Shown: positions 1 to 7,901, counted from the first letter of the stretch. The stretch is 11,945 bases of DNA from Actinomycetota bacterium (GCA_009699915.1 WLNG01000022.1:1-11945); one strand, 5' to 3'. The notes: generated by a model from the sequence alone, not told the origin. A program made the numbers and translations.

Positions 1-22
1 AGTAGGGACGCCGCGCGGCTGC

Positions 23-28
23 CAGAAT
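23..28 (+). promoter_or_regulatory. Possible -10 element (CAGAAT) for hisC
   Basis: CAGAAT matches TATAAT at four of six positions and ends 7 bases before the GTG start of hisC. That spacing would start the transcript at or near the start codon, giving a leaderless mRNA. The -35 region lies outside or at the very edge of the window, so the call is weak. The gene could instead be read from a promoter further left. Confidence 0.25.
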
Positions 29-35
29 CACCGCC

Positions 36-1139
36 GTGGCCATCGAGTACTCACGGCGCGTCGCCCGCATCCCGGTCTATCCGGCCGCGTCGGCGTACAA
101 CCTCCCCGAAGAGGTCGCCCACCTCGCTTCGAATGAATCGCCCGATCCGCCGCTGCCCGCGGTGGTCGAGGCGATGGATCGCGTCCTGCGTGGCCTCAAC
201 CGCTATCCGGACCCCAAGGGCTCGGCGCTGCGCCGCGCGCTGAGTGAGCGCTACGGCGTCCCCAGCGAGCGGATCGCGCTCGGGAACGGCTCTTGCGACA
301 CGCTGCTCGCGCTCGGCGAGGCGCTCTTGGAGCCGGGTGCCGAGCTCGTCTACGCCTGGCCCTCATTCTCGGTCTATCCGCACCTGGAGGCCGCCTCCGG
401 CGCCACCGGCATCCGCGTTCCGCTCAACGAGCGCGACGAGCACGATCTGGAGGCGATGCTGACGCAGATCACGGCAGCGACGCGGCTGGTGATCGTCAAC
501 AACCCGAACAACCCCACGGGGACCGCCCTTCCGCTCGCGCAGATCGCGGACTTCGTCGCCAGCGTCCCGCGGCACGTCTGCGTGCTGCTCGACGAGGCGT
601 ACATCGAGTTCTCCGCGCTCGACGACCCGGACGCGAGCATCGAGCTGCTGCGCGAGCACCCGAACCTGATCCTGCTGCGAACCTTCAGCAAGATCTACGG
701 ACTCGCCGGCCTGCGGGTCGGATTTGCGCTCTGCGGCTCGCCGGAGCCGGTGCAGGCGGTCGACGTGATCCGTCAGCCGTTCTTCTGCAGCGCAGTCGCA
801 CAGGCCGCTGCCGTCGAGGCGCTGCGCCACCAGGACGCCGTCACCGAGCGCGTCGAGCGCGCGATCGTGGCGCGCGTGACGATCGCCGAGGGACTGCGCG
901 AGCTGGGGATCGAGTCGGCCGAGTCGCAGGCGAACTTCATCTGGTTCGGTCTGCCGCTCCCGGACGGCGCCGACGCAGCCGAATTCGAGGCTCGTGTGGT
1001 GCGTGAACTCGCCGAACGCGGCGTGCTGGTGCGTGCCGGCGGCGCGCTCGGGCGCGACGGCTGGCTGCGTGTCTCGTTCGGGCGCCCCGACGAGAATGCC
1101 CGCTTCCTGAATGAGCTGGGCGAAATCCTCCGCGCCTGA
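36..1139 (+). CDS. hisC: HisC-family aminotransferase (histidinol-phosphate / aromatic amino acid)
   Basis: PLP-dependent fold-type I aminotransferase, 367 aa, normal for HisC. The family moves an amino group between glutamate and imidazole-acetol phosphate (histidine pathway); many members also use phenylpyruvate, 4-hydroxyphenylpyruvate or prephenate. Visible motifs: SNES at 32-35, NPNNPTG at 156-162, DEAY at 186-189 (Asp186 should contact the PLP ring nitrogen), TFSK at 216-219 with Lys219 as the likely Schiff-base lysine, GLRVGF with Arg227, and the carboxylate-binding Arg345 in WLRVSFG. The GTG start at 36 is the only good one: an in-frame TAG lies at 3-5 and the protein begins at the usual place. 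No Shine-Dalgarno is seen. Because aroF, tyrA and aroA follow, I infer it serves tyrosine/phenylalanine synthesis, alone or besides histidine. No other his gene is in the window. The family is certain; the main substrate is not. Confidence 0.93.
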   Translation: MAIEYSRRVARIPVYPAASAYNLPEEVAHLASNESPDPPLPAVVEAMDRVLRGLNRYPDPKGSALRRALSERYGVPSERIALGNGSCDTLLALGEALLEPGAELVYAWPSFSVYPHLEAASGATGIRVPLNERDEHDLEAMLTQITAATRLVIVNNPNNPTGTALPLAQIADFVASVPRHVCVLLDEAYIEFSALDDPDASIELLREHPNLILLRTFSKIYGLAGLRVGFALCGSPEPVQAVDVIRQPFFCSAVAQAAAVEALRHQDAVTERVERAIVARVTIAEGLRELGIESAESQANFIWFGLPLPDGADAAEFEARVVRELAERGVLVRAGGALGRDGWLRVSFGRPDENARFLNELGEILRA

Positions 1140-1163
1140 CGCGATCTTTTTCGCCGGGCGCCG

Positions 1164-1169
1164 TACCAT
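1164..1169 (+). promoter_or_regulatory. Possible -10 element (TACCAT) upstream of aroF
   Basis: TACCAT matches TATAAT at four of six positions within the 84-base gap between hisC and aroF. No convincing -35 lies 16-18 bases upstream. A transcript starting about 7 bases downstream would have a leader of roughly 48 bases that contains the Shine-Dalgarno at 1207-1213. A weak inverted repeat (GCGCC at 1158-1162, GGCGC at 1174-1178) straddles it but is not followed by a T-run, so I do not call a terminator. Confidence 0.25.
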
Positions 1170-1206
1170 CCGTGGCGCAGGTCCCGCCCGCAAGCCATTG
1201 CAAGCC

Positions 1207-1213
1207 AGAAGGA
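1207..1213 (+). promoter_or_regulatory. Shine-Dalgarno AGAAGGA for aroF
   Basis: AGAAGGA, complementary to the 3' end of 16S rRNA, ends 10 bases before the ATG at 1224. It is the clearest ribosome binding site in the window and fixes the aroF start. Most other non-overlapping starts here lack such a site. Confidence 0.7.
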
Positions 1214-1223
1214 CGACCCAAGC

Positions 1224-2270
1224 ATGCTGATCGTGATGAAGTCCGATGCGACCGAAGAGGAGATCCGGTCCGTCGTGGAGCGCATCGAATCCGTTGGGGG
1301 AACCGCGCATGTCAGCAGCGGGCGCGAGGTGACCCTGATCGGGGCGATCGGCGACACCGACACCGAGGTTCGCGTCAGCGAGCTCGAGCTCGACGGGCTG
1401 CCCGGCGTCAGCAAGGTGGTGGCGATCCTCAAGCCCTACAAGCTCGCATCGCGCGAGCAGCATCGCGAGGCCTCGGTCTTCGAGATCGGGGGCGCGATGA
1501 TCGGTGGGGAGCACTTCTGCCTGATGGCAGGCCCGTGCACCGTCGAGTCACGTGAGCAGCTGATGGCCACCGCACAGGTCGTCAAAGACGCCGGCGCGAA
1601 CATGCTGCGCGGCGGCGCCTACAAGCCCCGCACCTCGCCGTACGCCTTCCAGGGCCTCGGCGTCGAGGGCCTCAAGCTGCTCGCCGAGGCGAAGGCGCAG
1701 TTCGGGCTGCCGATCGTCACCGAGCTGATGGACGCACGCGACGTCGAGCCGGTCCTCGAGGTGGCGGACGTGATCCAGCTCGGCGCCCGCAACATGCAGA
1801 ACTACGGCCTGCTGGCCGAGGTCGGCCGCGCCGGGCGCCCCGTGCTGCTCAAGCGCGGTCTCTCAGCGACCCTCGAGGAGTTCGTGCTCGCCGCGGAGTA
1901 CATCCTCAAGGAGGGCAACGAGAAGGTCATGCTCTGCGAGCGCGGCATCCGCACCTTTGAGACGGCGTACCGCTTCACGCTGGACCTGATGGCTGTGCCG
2001 GTCCTCAAGCAGATGACGCATCTTCCGATCGTCGTCGACCCGAGCCATGCGGCAGGGCGACGCGATCTCGTCGAGTCGCTCTCGCTGGCCGCTGCCGCCG
2101 CAGGTGCGGACGGCATCATCGTCGAGACCCACCCGAACCCCGAGGAGGCGATCTGTGACGGGCCTCAGGCCCTGCGCGCCTCGGAGTTCGCCGACTACGC
2201 CCAGAAGGTCGAACAGGTCGCCCGGATCGCCGGGAAGGCCCCGTTCCTGAGGGCCGGCCAGACCGCTTGA
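1224..2270 (+). CDS. aroF: 3-deoxy-7-phosphoheptulonate (DAHP) synthase, type I-beta with N-terminal regulatory domain
   Basis: Condenses phosphoenolpyruvate and erythrose 4-phosphate, the first committed step of the shikimate pathway. The protein is 348 aa. Residues 1 to about 72 look like the ferredoxin-like (ACT-like) regulatory domain of the Thermotoga-type enzyme; the TIM barrel runs from about 88. Visible motifs: AGPC at 102-105, [16 protein letters not shown] from 129, LLKRG at 208-212 and [11 protein letters not shown] from 271. Cys105, His275, Glu301 and Asp312 match the four metal ligands of the Thermotoga enzyme with a constant offset of three. The family knowledge is that the N-terminal domain mediates feedback inhibition by tyrosine (and phenylalanine), so flux here is probably set at protein level. 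A good Shine-Dalgarno supports the ATG. The stop overlaps the tyrA start (TTGA, 2267-2270). The symbol follows usage for this subfamily; aroG is an alternative label. Confidence 0.95.
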   Translation: MLIVMKSDATEEEIRSVVERIESVGGTAHVSSGREVTLIGAIGDTDTEVRVSELELDGLPGVSKVVAILKPYKLASREQHREASVFEIGGAMIGGEHFCLMAGPCTVESREQLMATAQVVKDAGANMLRGGAYKPRTSPYAFQGLGVEGLKLLAEAKAQFGLPIVTELMDARDVEPVLEVADVIQLGARNMQNYGLLAEVGRAGRPVLLKRGLSATLEEFVLAAEYILKEGNEKVMLCERGIRTFETAYRFTLDLMAVPVLKQMTHLPIVVDPSHAAGRRDLVESLSLAAAAAGADGIIVETHPNPEEAICDGPQALRASEFADYAQKVEQVARIAGKAPFLRAGQTA

Positions 2271-3316
2271 TCGTCGCGGTCGTCGGCACTGGGCTCATCG
2301 GCGGATCGGCCGGAATGGCCGCCCGCCGACGTCTTGGCGCCCACGTCCGGGGAACGGGACGCAACGGCGTGCGCGCCGTGGAGCTCGGCGCGCTCGATGA
2401 GGCCTGCTCCGATCTCGCGCAGGCGCTCGATGGCGCCGACCTCGCGCTGCTCTGTGCGCCGGTCGATGTCCTTGACGAGGTCGTGCGCGACGTTCTCGCG
2501 CTCGCCCCGCCGACCTGCGCCGTGACCGACGTCGGCTCGACGAAGCGCTCGGTGGTTGCTGCAGCCGCCGGCGACGAGCGTTTCGTCGGCGGACATCCGC
2601 TCGCCGGGGCCGAGGTGGCCGGCGTCGAGCACGCGCGCGAAGATCTCTTCGACGAGGCGACCTGGTACCTCACGCCGCAGCCGCAGACCGGCGGCGTGAT
2701 CCTTGAACGCGTTCATCGCTTCGTGACCGGGCTCGGTGCGCGTGCGCAGATCGTCGCGCCGGACGATCACGATCGGATGATGGCGGCCGTTTCGCACCTC
2801 CCGCACGTCGTGGCGAACGTCCTTGTCACGCAGGCGGCCGGCGCCCTCGGCGGCGAGCGGTTCCCGCAGGCCGGCCCGAGCTTCCGGGACGCCACGCGTG
2901 TCGCCGGCGCCAACCCCGGCATCTGGACCGGGATCTACCGCGCCAACCGCGATGCCCTTCTGGAGCAGCTCGACGGGGCGATCGCCGAGCTTCAGGCTGC
3001 GCGCGAGCTGCTGGCGGACGGCGATCCGCAGCGCCTGGAGGCCTGGCAGGCGCTGGCAGGCCGTCGTCATCAGGAGCTGCTCGACGCCTCCGCGGGCGCG
3101 GGCCCCACGCGCGAACTGCGGGCCGTTGTTTCGAACAGCCCGGGCGTCATCGCCCGGATCGCGCTGACGCTCGGTGAGGCCGGCATCAACATCGTCGATA
3201 TGTCGCTGACGCCGTCGCCGGACAACACCCGCGGCAGCATTCTCCTCGCCGTGCCGCAGGCGCGCGCGCAGCAGGCGGTGGAGCTCCTGCGCGGCCTGGA
3301 CATCGACGTCGCATGA
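2267..3316 (+). CDS. tyrA: Prephenate (or arogenate) dehydrogenase with C-terminal ACT domain
   Basis: Oxidative decarboxylation of prephenate to 4-hydroxyphenylpyruvate, or of arogenate to tyrosine. The protein is 349 aa. An N-terminal Rossmann fold starts directly at the initiator, with GTGLIGG at 7-13. The catalytic domain shows GGHPLAGAE at 108-116 (His110), SHLPH at 176-180 and DATR ending in Arg211; these match the substrate-binding His and Arg of TyrA. Residues about 282-349 form an ACT domain (SNSPGVIARIA, then AGINIVDM), which in this family usually senses tyrosine. The TTG start overlaps the aroF stop by four bases and is needed, because the next ATG would remove the GxGxxG loop. 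The usual Asp at the end of the second strand is Gly31, followed by Arg32, suggesting NADP rather than NAD. Whether prephenate or arogenate is used cannot be read here. The stop overlaps aroA (ATGA). Confidence 0.93.
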   Translation: MIVAVVGTGLIGGSAGMAARRRLGAHVRGTGRNGVRAVELGALDEACSDLAQALDGADLALLCAPVDVLDEVVRDVLALAPPTCAVTDVGSTKRSVVAAAAGDERFVGGHPLAGAEVAGVEHAREDLFDEATWYLTPQPQTGGVILERVHRFVTGLGARAQIVAPDDHDRMMAAVSHLPHVVANVLVTQAAGALGGERFPQAGPSFRDATRVAGANPGIWTGIYRANRDALLEQLDGAIAELQAARELLADGDPQRLEAWQALAGRRHQELLDASAGAGPTRELRAVVSNSPGVIARIALTLGEAGINIVDMSLTPSPDNTRGSILLAVPQARAQQAVELLRGLDIDVA

Positions 3317-4617
3317 GCGCCGTGCGCGTCGATCCGGCGGGCCCGCTGCGCGGGGAGGTCATCCCGCCCGCGGACAAGTCGGTCTCCCATCGCGCCGCGC
3401 TGCTCGCGGGGATGTCCTCCGGGACGGTGCGCATCGGGAACTTCCTCGATGCTGCAGACACAAATTCCACGCTCGCCGCGGTCAAGGCGCTCGGGGCGCA
3501 GGTCAGTCGCGACGGTGATCGCATCGTCGTACATGGGGTTGGCCTTCGTGGTGCCGCCCAGCCCTCCGGCGTGATCGACGTCGGCAATGCGGGCACCCTG
3601 ATGCGCCTGCTTCCGGGCTGGCTGGCCGGCCAAAAGGAGCGCGTCTTCGTCCTCGACGGCGACGCCTCCATCCGGCGACGCCCCGTGGACCGGATCGCCG
3701 TGCCGCTCGCGCAGATGGGAGCGCGGATCGAACCGACCGGCGAACGCTTCCCGCCGCTGACCGTCACCGGCGGTCCGCTGCGCGCGATCACCTATGAGCT
3801 GCCGGTCGCCAGCGCGCAGGTGAAGTCATGCGTGCTGCTCGCCGCGCTGCTGGCCGCCGGGGAGACGACGATCGTCGAGCCGGAGCCAAGCCGCGACCAC
3901 ACCGAGCGGATGCTGACGCTCGCCGGCGTTCCGGTCCGCAGAGACGGCTCGCGCATCACGGTCGGCGGCATCGACGAACTCCAGTTGCCCGACGAGCTCA
4001 TCGTCCCAGCCGATCCCTCGTCCGCTGCCTTCTGGCAGGCCGCCGCAACGCTCGTTCCGGGCTCGGACATCACCGTTCTGGGCTGCGGCGTCAATCGGAC
4101 CCGGACCGGCTTCATCGAGATTCTGCGCCGCATGGGCGGGATTGTCGAGGGTGCGCTCGAGGATCCCGTCGCGGGCGCTGAGATCGAGCGCGGCGAGCCG
4201 ACCAGCGACCTCGCGACGCGTGCGGCAGCGCTGCGCGCGACGACCGTCGACGCCCACGAGGTCCCGGCCGCCATCGACGAGCTGCCGCTCGTCGGGCTGC
4301 TCGGCTGCTTCGCGGAAGGGGAGACGATCGTGCGTGGCGCCGAGGAGCTGCGGGTCAAGGAGTCCGACCGCGTCACCGCCGTCGTCGAGGCGCTCAACGC
4401 GCTCGGCGGCGACGCGGTCGCAACGCCCGACGGGTTCGTCGTACGCGGCAGCGGCGGACTGCGCGGCGGCAGGATCGACAGCGGTGGGGACCATCGGATG
4501 GCGATGCTCGGGGCGATCGCCGGCCTGGCGAGCCGCGAGGGTGTGGAGATCGTCGGCATGGATGCCGCAGCCGTCTCCTACCCCGGGTTTCTGCAGGATC
4601 TCGCCCGCCTGCGCTGA
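3313..4617 (+). CDS. aroA: 3-phosphoshikimate 1-carboxyvinyltransferase (EPSP synthase)
   Basis: Transfers the enolpyruvyl group of PEP to shikimate 3-phosphate, the sixth step of the shikimate pathway; the product becomes chorismate. 434 aa, full length for the family, with its two-domain inside-out barrel. Visible motifs: ADKSVSHRA from 20 (Lys22 binds PEP), GNAGTLMRL at 91-99, GDASIRRRP at 116-124, SAQVK at 167-171, RDHTE at 194-198, NRTR at 261-264, IDELP at 321-325 (catalytic Asp), RVKESDR at 347-353 and DHRMAM at 393-398. SAQxK, RxHxE and NxTR are the signatures described for class II EPSP synthases, although the fourth signature, GDKx, reads ADKS. The ATG overlaps the tyrA stop (ATGA, 3313-3316), so translation is probably coupled. 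MurA, a paralogue with the same fold, is excluded by the shikimate-type motifs and the context. Confidence 0.96.
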   Translation: MSAVRVDPAGPLRGEVIPPADKSVSHRAALLAGMSSGTVRIGNFLDAADTNSTLAAVKALGAQVSRDGDRIVVHGVGLRGAAQPSGVIDVGNAGTLMRLLPGWLAGQKERVFVLDGDASIRRRPVDRIAVPLAQMGARIEPTGERFPPLTVTGGPLRAITYELPVASAQVKSCVLLAALLAAGETTIVEPEPSRDHTERMLTLAGVPVRRDGSRITVGGIDELQLPDELIVPADPSSAAFWQAAATLVPGSDITVLGCGVNRTRTGFIEILRRMGGIVEGALEDPVAGAEIERGEPTSDLATRAAALRATTVDAHEVPAAIDELPLVGLLGCFAEGETIVRGAEELRVKESDRVTAVVEALNALGGDAVATPDGFVVRGSGGLRGGRIDSGGDHRMAMLGAIAGLASREGVEIVGMDAAAVSYPGFLQDLARLR

Positions 4618-4637
4618 GCGCTCGCTGAGCCGCGCCC

Positions 4638-4643
4638 TACTCT
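4638..4643 (+). promoter_or_regulatory. Possible -10 element (TACTCT) for cmk, leaderless
   Basis: TACTCT fits TANNNT and ends 7 bases before the cmk ATG. With no purine-rich Shine-Dalgarno in the 33-base gap, the likely reading is a transcript starting at or within a base or two of the ATG. No clear -35 is seen. If real, cmk-der can be expressed separately from the aromatic genes. Confidence 0.35.
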
Positions 4644-4650
4644 GACTTCG

Positions 4651-5259
4651 ATGCTCGTCGCGATCGATGGGCCCGCCGGGGCCGGGAAGTCCACCGTCGC
4701 ACGAGCCGTCGCTCGTGCGCTCGGCTTCACGTACCTCGACACCGGCGCGATGTACCGCTGCGTGGCGCTCGCCCGCCTGCGACAGCCGCAGGGCGACCTC
4801 GCTGCTCTGCGGATCGAGGTCGGCGAGCTGGTGCTGCTCGACGGCGAAGACGTCACCGGCGCGATCCGCGAACCCGATGTGACGGCGCACGCCTCGCACG
4901 TGGCTGCAGATCCAGCGGTGCGCGCCGCCATGGTCGAGCGCCAGCGGGCCCTCTTCGCCGACGGCGACTGGGTCGCGGAGGGCCGCGATATCGGCACGGT
5001 CGTCGCCCCGGCCGCCGAACTGAAGATCTACCTCGACGCCTCGGATGAGGAGCGCGCGCGACGCCGCGCCGAGCAGACCGGGCGCCCGGTTGACGAGGTG
5101 CTCGCCGAGCAGCGCGACCGTGACGCGCGCGACCGCGAGCGTGCCGCATCACCGCTGCACGCTGCGGCGGATGCGCACGTGATCGACACGACCGGGCTCT
5201 CGCTCGAGGAGGTCGTTGAGCGCATCGCCGCTCGCGCCAAGGAGCTGCAGAGCGCATGA
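4651..5259 (+). CDS. cmk: Cytidylate kinase, short form
   Basis: Phosphorylates CMP and dCMP with ATP in the cytoplasm, recycling pyrimidine nucleotides. The protein is 202 aa. Visible features: P-loop GPAGAGKST at 7-15, DTGAMYR at 30-36 (CMP-binding region), GEDVTGAIR at 65-73, GRDIGTVV at 111-118, and an Arg-rich lid with [14 protein letters not shown] at 157-170. Bacterial Cmk is usually about 220-230 aa; by eye the missing residues fall between Tyr35 and Gly65, where others carry a longer helical stretch before the GEDV turn. All recognisable catalytic motifs remain, so I expect an active enzyme. The gene lies 33 bases after aroA and overlaps der by four bases (ATGA, 5256-5259); the cmk-der pair is common in Actinomycetota. 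Confidence 0.95.
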   Translation: MLVAIDGPAGAGKSTVARAVARALGFTYLDTGAMYRCVALARLRQPQGDLAALRIEVGELVLLDGEDVTGAIREPDVTAHASHVAADPAVRAAMVERQRALFADGDWVAEGRDIGTVVAPAAELKIYLDASDEERARRRAEQTGRPVDEVLAEQRDRDARDRERAASPLHAAADAHVIDTTGLSLEEVVERIAARAKELQSA

Positions 5260-6590
5260 GCCTTCCGAAGGTCGCGGTCATCGGCTATCCGAACGTCGGC
5301 AAGAGCTCGCTCGTCAACCGACTGACCGGCGGCCGCGAGGCCGTCGTCCACGAGCGCGCGGGGATCACCCGCGATCGCAAGGAGCTCCCCTGCGACTGGA
5401 ACGGACGCCGCTTCACGCTGATCGACACCGGCGGCATGGACAGCCTCGATCTGGACCCGATCTCCGGCTCGATTCGCGAGCAGGCGGTCGTTGCGCTCGA
5501 CGAGGCCGCCGTCGCGATCTTCGTCGTTGACGCTCGCGCCGGGATGCGCCCCGGCGACGCTGAGCTCGCCGATCTGCTGCGCCGGCGTCACAGCCTGCCG
5601 GTGATCCTCGTCGCCAACAAGGTTGACCGCGTCGAGGACATCCCGCTCGCGGCCGACTTCCATCGCTTCGGCCTCGGCGACCCGATGGCCGTCTCGGCGG
5701 CGCAGGGGCTCGGCTCCGGTGATCTTCTGGATCGCATCGTCGCGGCGCTTCCGCCTCGGGCGGAGGATGAGGACGAGGACGACGATGAGACGATCCGCTT
5801 GGCGATCATCGGGCGCCCGAACGTCGGCAAGTCGACGCTCGTCAACCGGATCCTCGGCGCCGATCGGGTAATCGTCAGCGACGTCGCGGGGACCACGCGT
5901 GACGCGATCGACCTGCCGCTCGAGGTCGACGGGCGGCAGCTGGTTCTGATCGACACCGCCGGCCTGCGCCGCCAGGCGAAGGTCGACGACAGCGTCGAGT
6001 ACTACACAGCGCTGCGAACGCAGCGCGCTGTCGAGCGCGCCGATGTAGCACTCGTGCTCTGCGACGCGCGTGACGGCGTCACCGCCCAGGACCTGCGGAT
6101 CGCGGAGCTCGCGATGCAGGAGAATTGCGCGACTCTGCTCGCACTGAACAAGTGGGATCTCTCTCCGATGAACGAGGACGATCTCGACCATGAGCGCGCG
6201 AAGGTTGGCCGCAAGCTGCGCCAGCGGCCGAAGATCCTCACGATCAGCGCTCTGGGCGGACGCAACGTGCAGCGCGTGCTCGCCGACGCGATTCTGCTCG
6301 GGGACCGGCGTCGTCAGCGTGTCCCCACCCCTGAGCTCAACCGCTTCCTCGCCGAGGCCGTCGACGCCCGCCAGCCGCCTGCCAAGCAGGGGCACCGGCT
6401 CAAGCTTCTCTACCTCGCCCAGACCGAGACGCGCCCGCCGTATTTCGTCCTGCAGGTGAACAACAAGGGCAAACTCACGCGCGACTACGCGTACTACCTG
6501 GAGAACCGCCTGCGCGCCCGCTTCGGCTTCGACGGCGTCCCCGTGATCCTCGACGTGCGCGAGCGCAAGCAGCGCCGCGGCGAACGCTGA
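5256..6590 (+). CDS. der: Ribosome-assembly GTPase Der (EngA)
   Basis: Essential GTPase that helps mature the 50S ribosomal subunit. The protein is 444 aa with two tandem G domains and a C-terminal KH-like domain. Domain 1: GYPNVGKSS at 10-18, ITRD at 37-40, DTGG at 57-60, NKVD at 121-124. An acidic linker (about 170-178, eight of nine residues Asp or Glu) joins it to domain 2: GRPNVGKST at 186-194, TTRD at 213-216, DTAGLRR at 233-239, NKWD at 298-301, SALGG at 331-335. The KH-like part runs from about 350 to 436 and contains [10 protein letters not shown]. The end is basic ([10 protein letters not shown]), plausible for rRNA contact. Small differences from consensus are Tyr for Arg and Ser for Thr in the first P-loop. 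The ATG overlaps the cmk stop, so the pair is probably translationally coupled. No hairpin plus T-run terminator is visible after the stop. Confidence 0.97.
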   Translation: MSLPKVAVIGYPNVGKSSLVNRLTGGREAVVHERAGITRDRKELPCDWNGRRFTLIDTGGMDSLDLDPISGSIREQAVVALDEAAVAIFVVDARAGMRPGDAELADLLRRRHSLPVILVANKVDRVEDIPLAADFHRFGLGDPMAVSAAQGLGSGDLLDRIVAALPPRAEDEDEDDDETIRLAIIGRPNVGKSTLVNRILGADRVIVSDVAGTTRDAIDLPLEVDGRQLVLIDTAGLRRQAKVDDSVEYYTALRTQRAVERADVALVLCDARDGVTAQDLRIAELAMQENCATLLALNKWDLSPMNEDDLDHERAKVGRKLRQRPKILTISALGGRNVQRVLADAILLGDRRRQRVPTPELNRFLAEAVDARQPPAKQGHRLKLLYLAQTETRPPYFVLQVNNKGKLTRDYAYYLENRLRARFGFDGVPVILDVRERKQRRGER

Positions 6591-6624
6591 AACGGGCAGC
6601 AGCTGAACCATCCCGGTACGTCGC

Positions 6625-6630
6625 TACGCT
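6625..6630 (+). promoter_or_regulatory. Possible -10 element (TACGCT) for metK
   Basis: In the 96-base der-metK gap, TACGCT fits TANNNT and would give a leader of about 50 bases. No good -35 precedes it. A competing reading is TTGCCA at 6631-6636 as a -35 with TCACAT at 6654-6659, 17 bases away. Both are weak. A 4-bp hairpin (GTGG at 6662-6665, CCAC at 6671-6674) lies 12 bases before the ATG. I see no SAM riboswitch. Confidence 0.25.
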
Positions 6631-6686
6631 TTGCCAGCCCCTGAACCGGCTCGTCACATCCGTGGCGGCACCACCGACTGGATCCC

Positions 6687-7901
6687 ATGAGCACCGACAC
6701 CTCCTTTCTCTTCACCTCCGAGTCCGTGACCGAGGGTCATCCGGACAAGGTCGCCGACCAGATCTCCGACGGCGTCCTCGACGCGATCCTCGCTCAGGAT
6801 CCGACCGCTCGCGTCGCCTGCGAGACGCTCGTGAACACGGGGCTTGTCGTCGTCGCCGGCGAGGTCAGCACGAACGCCCAGTACGACGTCCAGAACATCG
6901 CGCGCGAGACGATCCGCGAGATCGGCTACGTCGATGCGGATCTCGGCTTCTCCGCCGATTCCTGCGCCGTGCTCAACACGCTCGACAAGCAGTCGACGGA
7001 CATCGCGCAGGGAGTCGATCAGGCGATCGAGCGGCGCACCGACCCGAACGACGACGATGAGCTGGACGTCGCCGGAGCTGGCGATCAGGGAATGATGTTC
7101 GGCTACGCAACCGATGAGGCGGGCCTCGACGGCGACCTGATGCCGCTTCCGATCTCGCTCGCTCACAAGCTTGCGCGGCGCCTCACCGCGGTGCGCAAGG
7201 ACGGCAAGCTCGACTACCTGCGGCCGGACGGCAAGACCCAGGTCTCCGTGCGCTACGAGAATGGCGTTCCGACAGGGATCGAGCAGCTGCTGATCTCCAG
7301 CCAGCATGCCGAGGGTGCCGAGGACGCGATCCGCGCCGACCTCTGGGAGCACGTCGTGCTGCCCGTGCTGCCGACCGAGCTCTACGACGCCGATGCGCTG
7401 CGCAAGGTCTTCCTCGTCAACCCGACCGGCCGCTTCGTCATCGGCGGGCCGGTCGGCGACTGCGGCCTGACCGGTCGCAAGATCATCGTCGACACCTACG
7501 GCGGCATGGCCCGACACGGTGGCGGGGCATTCTCCGGTAAGGACCCCTCGAAGGTCGATCGCTCAGCGGCCTACGCGACGCGCTGGGTTGCGAAGAACAT
7601 CGTCGCCGCCGGTCTGGCGAAGCGCGCCGAGGTTCAGGTCGCCTACGCGATCGGCAAGGCGCACCCGGTCTCCGTGATGGTCGAGACCTTCGGCACCGAG
7701 ATGGTCGGCCGCAAGGCGATCGAGGCCGCCGTCGGCGAGGTCTTCGACCTGCGCCCCGGTTCCTTCCGCAAGGAGCTCGACCTGCACCGCCCGATCTACC
7801 AGAAGACCGCGGCTTACGGTCACTTCGGGCGCAGCGACCACGACTTCACGTGGGAGCGCATCGACCGGGTCGACGCGCTCCGCTCAGCAGCCGGGGCCTA
7901 G
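6687..7901 (+). CDS. metK: S-adenosylmethionine synthetase (methionine adenosyltransferase)
   Basis: Makes S-adenosylmethionine from methionine and ATP, the methyl donor of the cell. The protein is 404 aa, with the family's three repeated sub-domains. Visible motifs: [13 protein letters not shown] at 9-21 (His18 and Asp20 contact the polyphosphate and metal), the signature [12 protein letters not shown] from 130, [11 protein letters not shown] from 248, and the Gly-rich phosphate loop [16 protein letters not shown] at 278-293. The ATG at 6687 puts the conserved FTSES about nine residues in, as in relatives. Only a weak GGAT precedes it. The stop TAG at 7899-7901 overlaps the stop of the opposing PH-domain gene in the palindrome CTAG. 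metK next to priA-def-fmt is a familiar actinobacterial neighbourhood; the three downstream products all touch macromolecule synthesis but share no pathway with MetK. Confidence 0.97.
   Translation: MSTDTSFLFTSESVTEGHPDKVADQISDGVLDAILAQDPTARVACETLVNTGLVVVAGEVSTNAQYDVQNIARETIREIGYVDADLGFSADSCAVLNTLDKQSTDIAQGVDQAIERRTDPNDDDELDVAGAGDQGMMFGYATDEAGLDGDLMPLPISLAHKLARRLTAVRKDGKLDYLRPDGKTQVSVRYENGVPTGIEQLLISSQHAEGAEDAIRADLWEHVVLPVLPTELYDADALRKVFLVNPTGRFVIGGPVGDCGLTGRKIIVDTYGGMARHGGGAFSGKDPSKVDRSAAYATRWVAKNIVAAGLAKRAEVQVAYAIGKAHPVSVMVETFGTEMVGRKAIEAAVGEVFDLRPGSFRKELDLHRPIYQKTAAYGHFGRSDHDFTWERIDRVDALRSAAGA
7898..7901. other. Shared palindromic stop CTAG of two convergent genes
   Basis: The four bases CTAG contain the TAG stop of metK on the + strand (7899-7901) and, read on the - strand, the TAG stop of the PH-domain gene (7900 down to 7898). 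There is no intergenic DNA. A 4-bp stem (GGGC 7894-7897, GCCC 7903-7906) and a perfect 10-bp palindrome at 7905-7914 lie beside it, but no T-run on either strand marks an intrinsic terminator. Confidence 0.9.

Noticed and set aside
1..35. End of a gene upstream of hisC
   Set aside because: A TAG at 3-5 could close an upstream frame, but 35 bases are too few to recognise any product.
1140..1180. Intrinsic terminator after hisC (inverted repeat GCGCC / GGCGC)
   Set aside because: The stem is five base pairs, the T-rich run (1146-1151) comes before it rather than after, and no T-run follows.
363..1514. 383-codon open frame on the - strand across the hisC-aroF junction
   Set aside because: It spans two real genes and their gap, and has no recognisable domain or start signal.
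5028..6611. 527-codon open frame on the - strand opposite cmk and der
   Set aside because: It is a frame shadow of two certain genes in GC-rich DNA; its translation is low-complexity in Arg, Ala, Asp and Val and shows no motif.
6591..6686. A SAM riboswitch ahead of metK
   Set aside because: The gap is 96 bases and shows only 4- to 5-bp inverted repeats, not the multi-helix core of the known SAM riboswitches. A covariance-model search would settle it; a significant hit would change this view.
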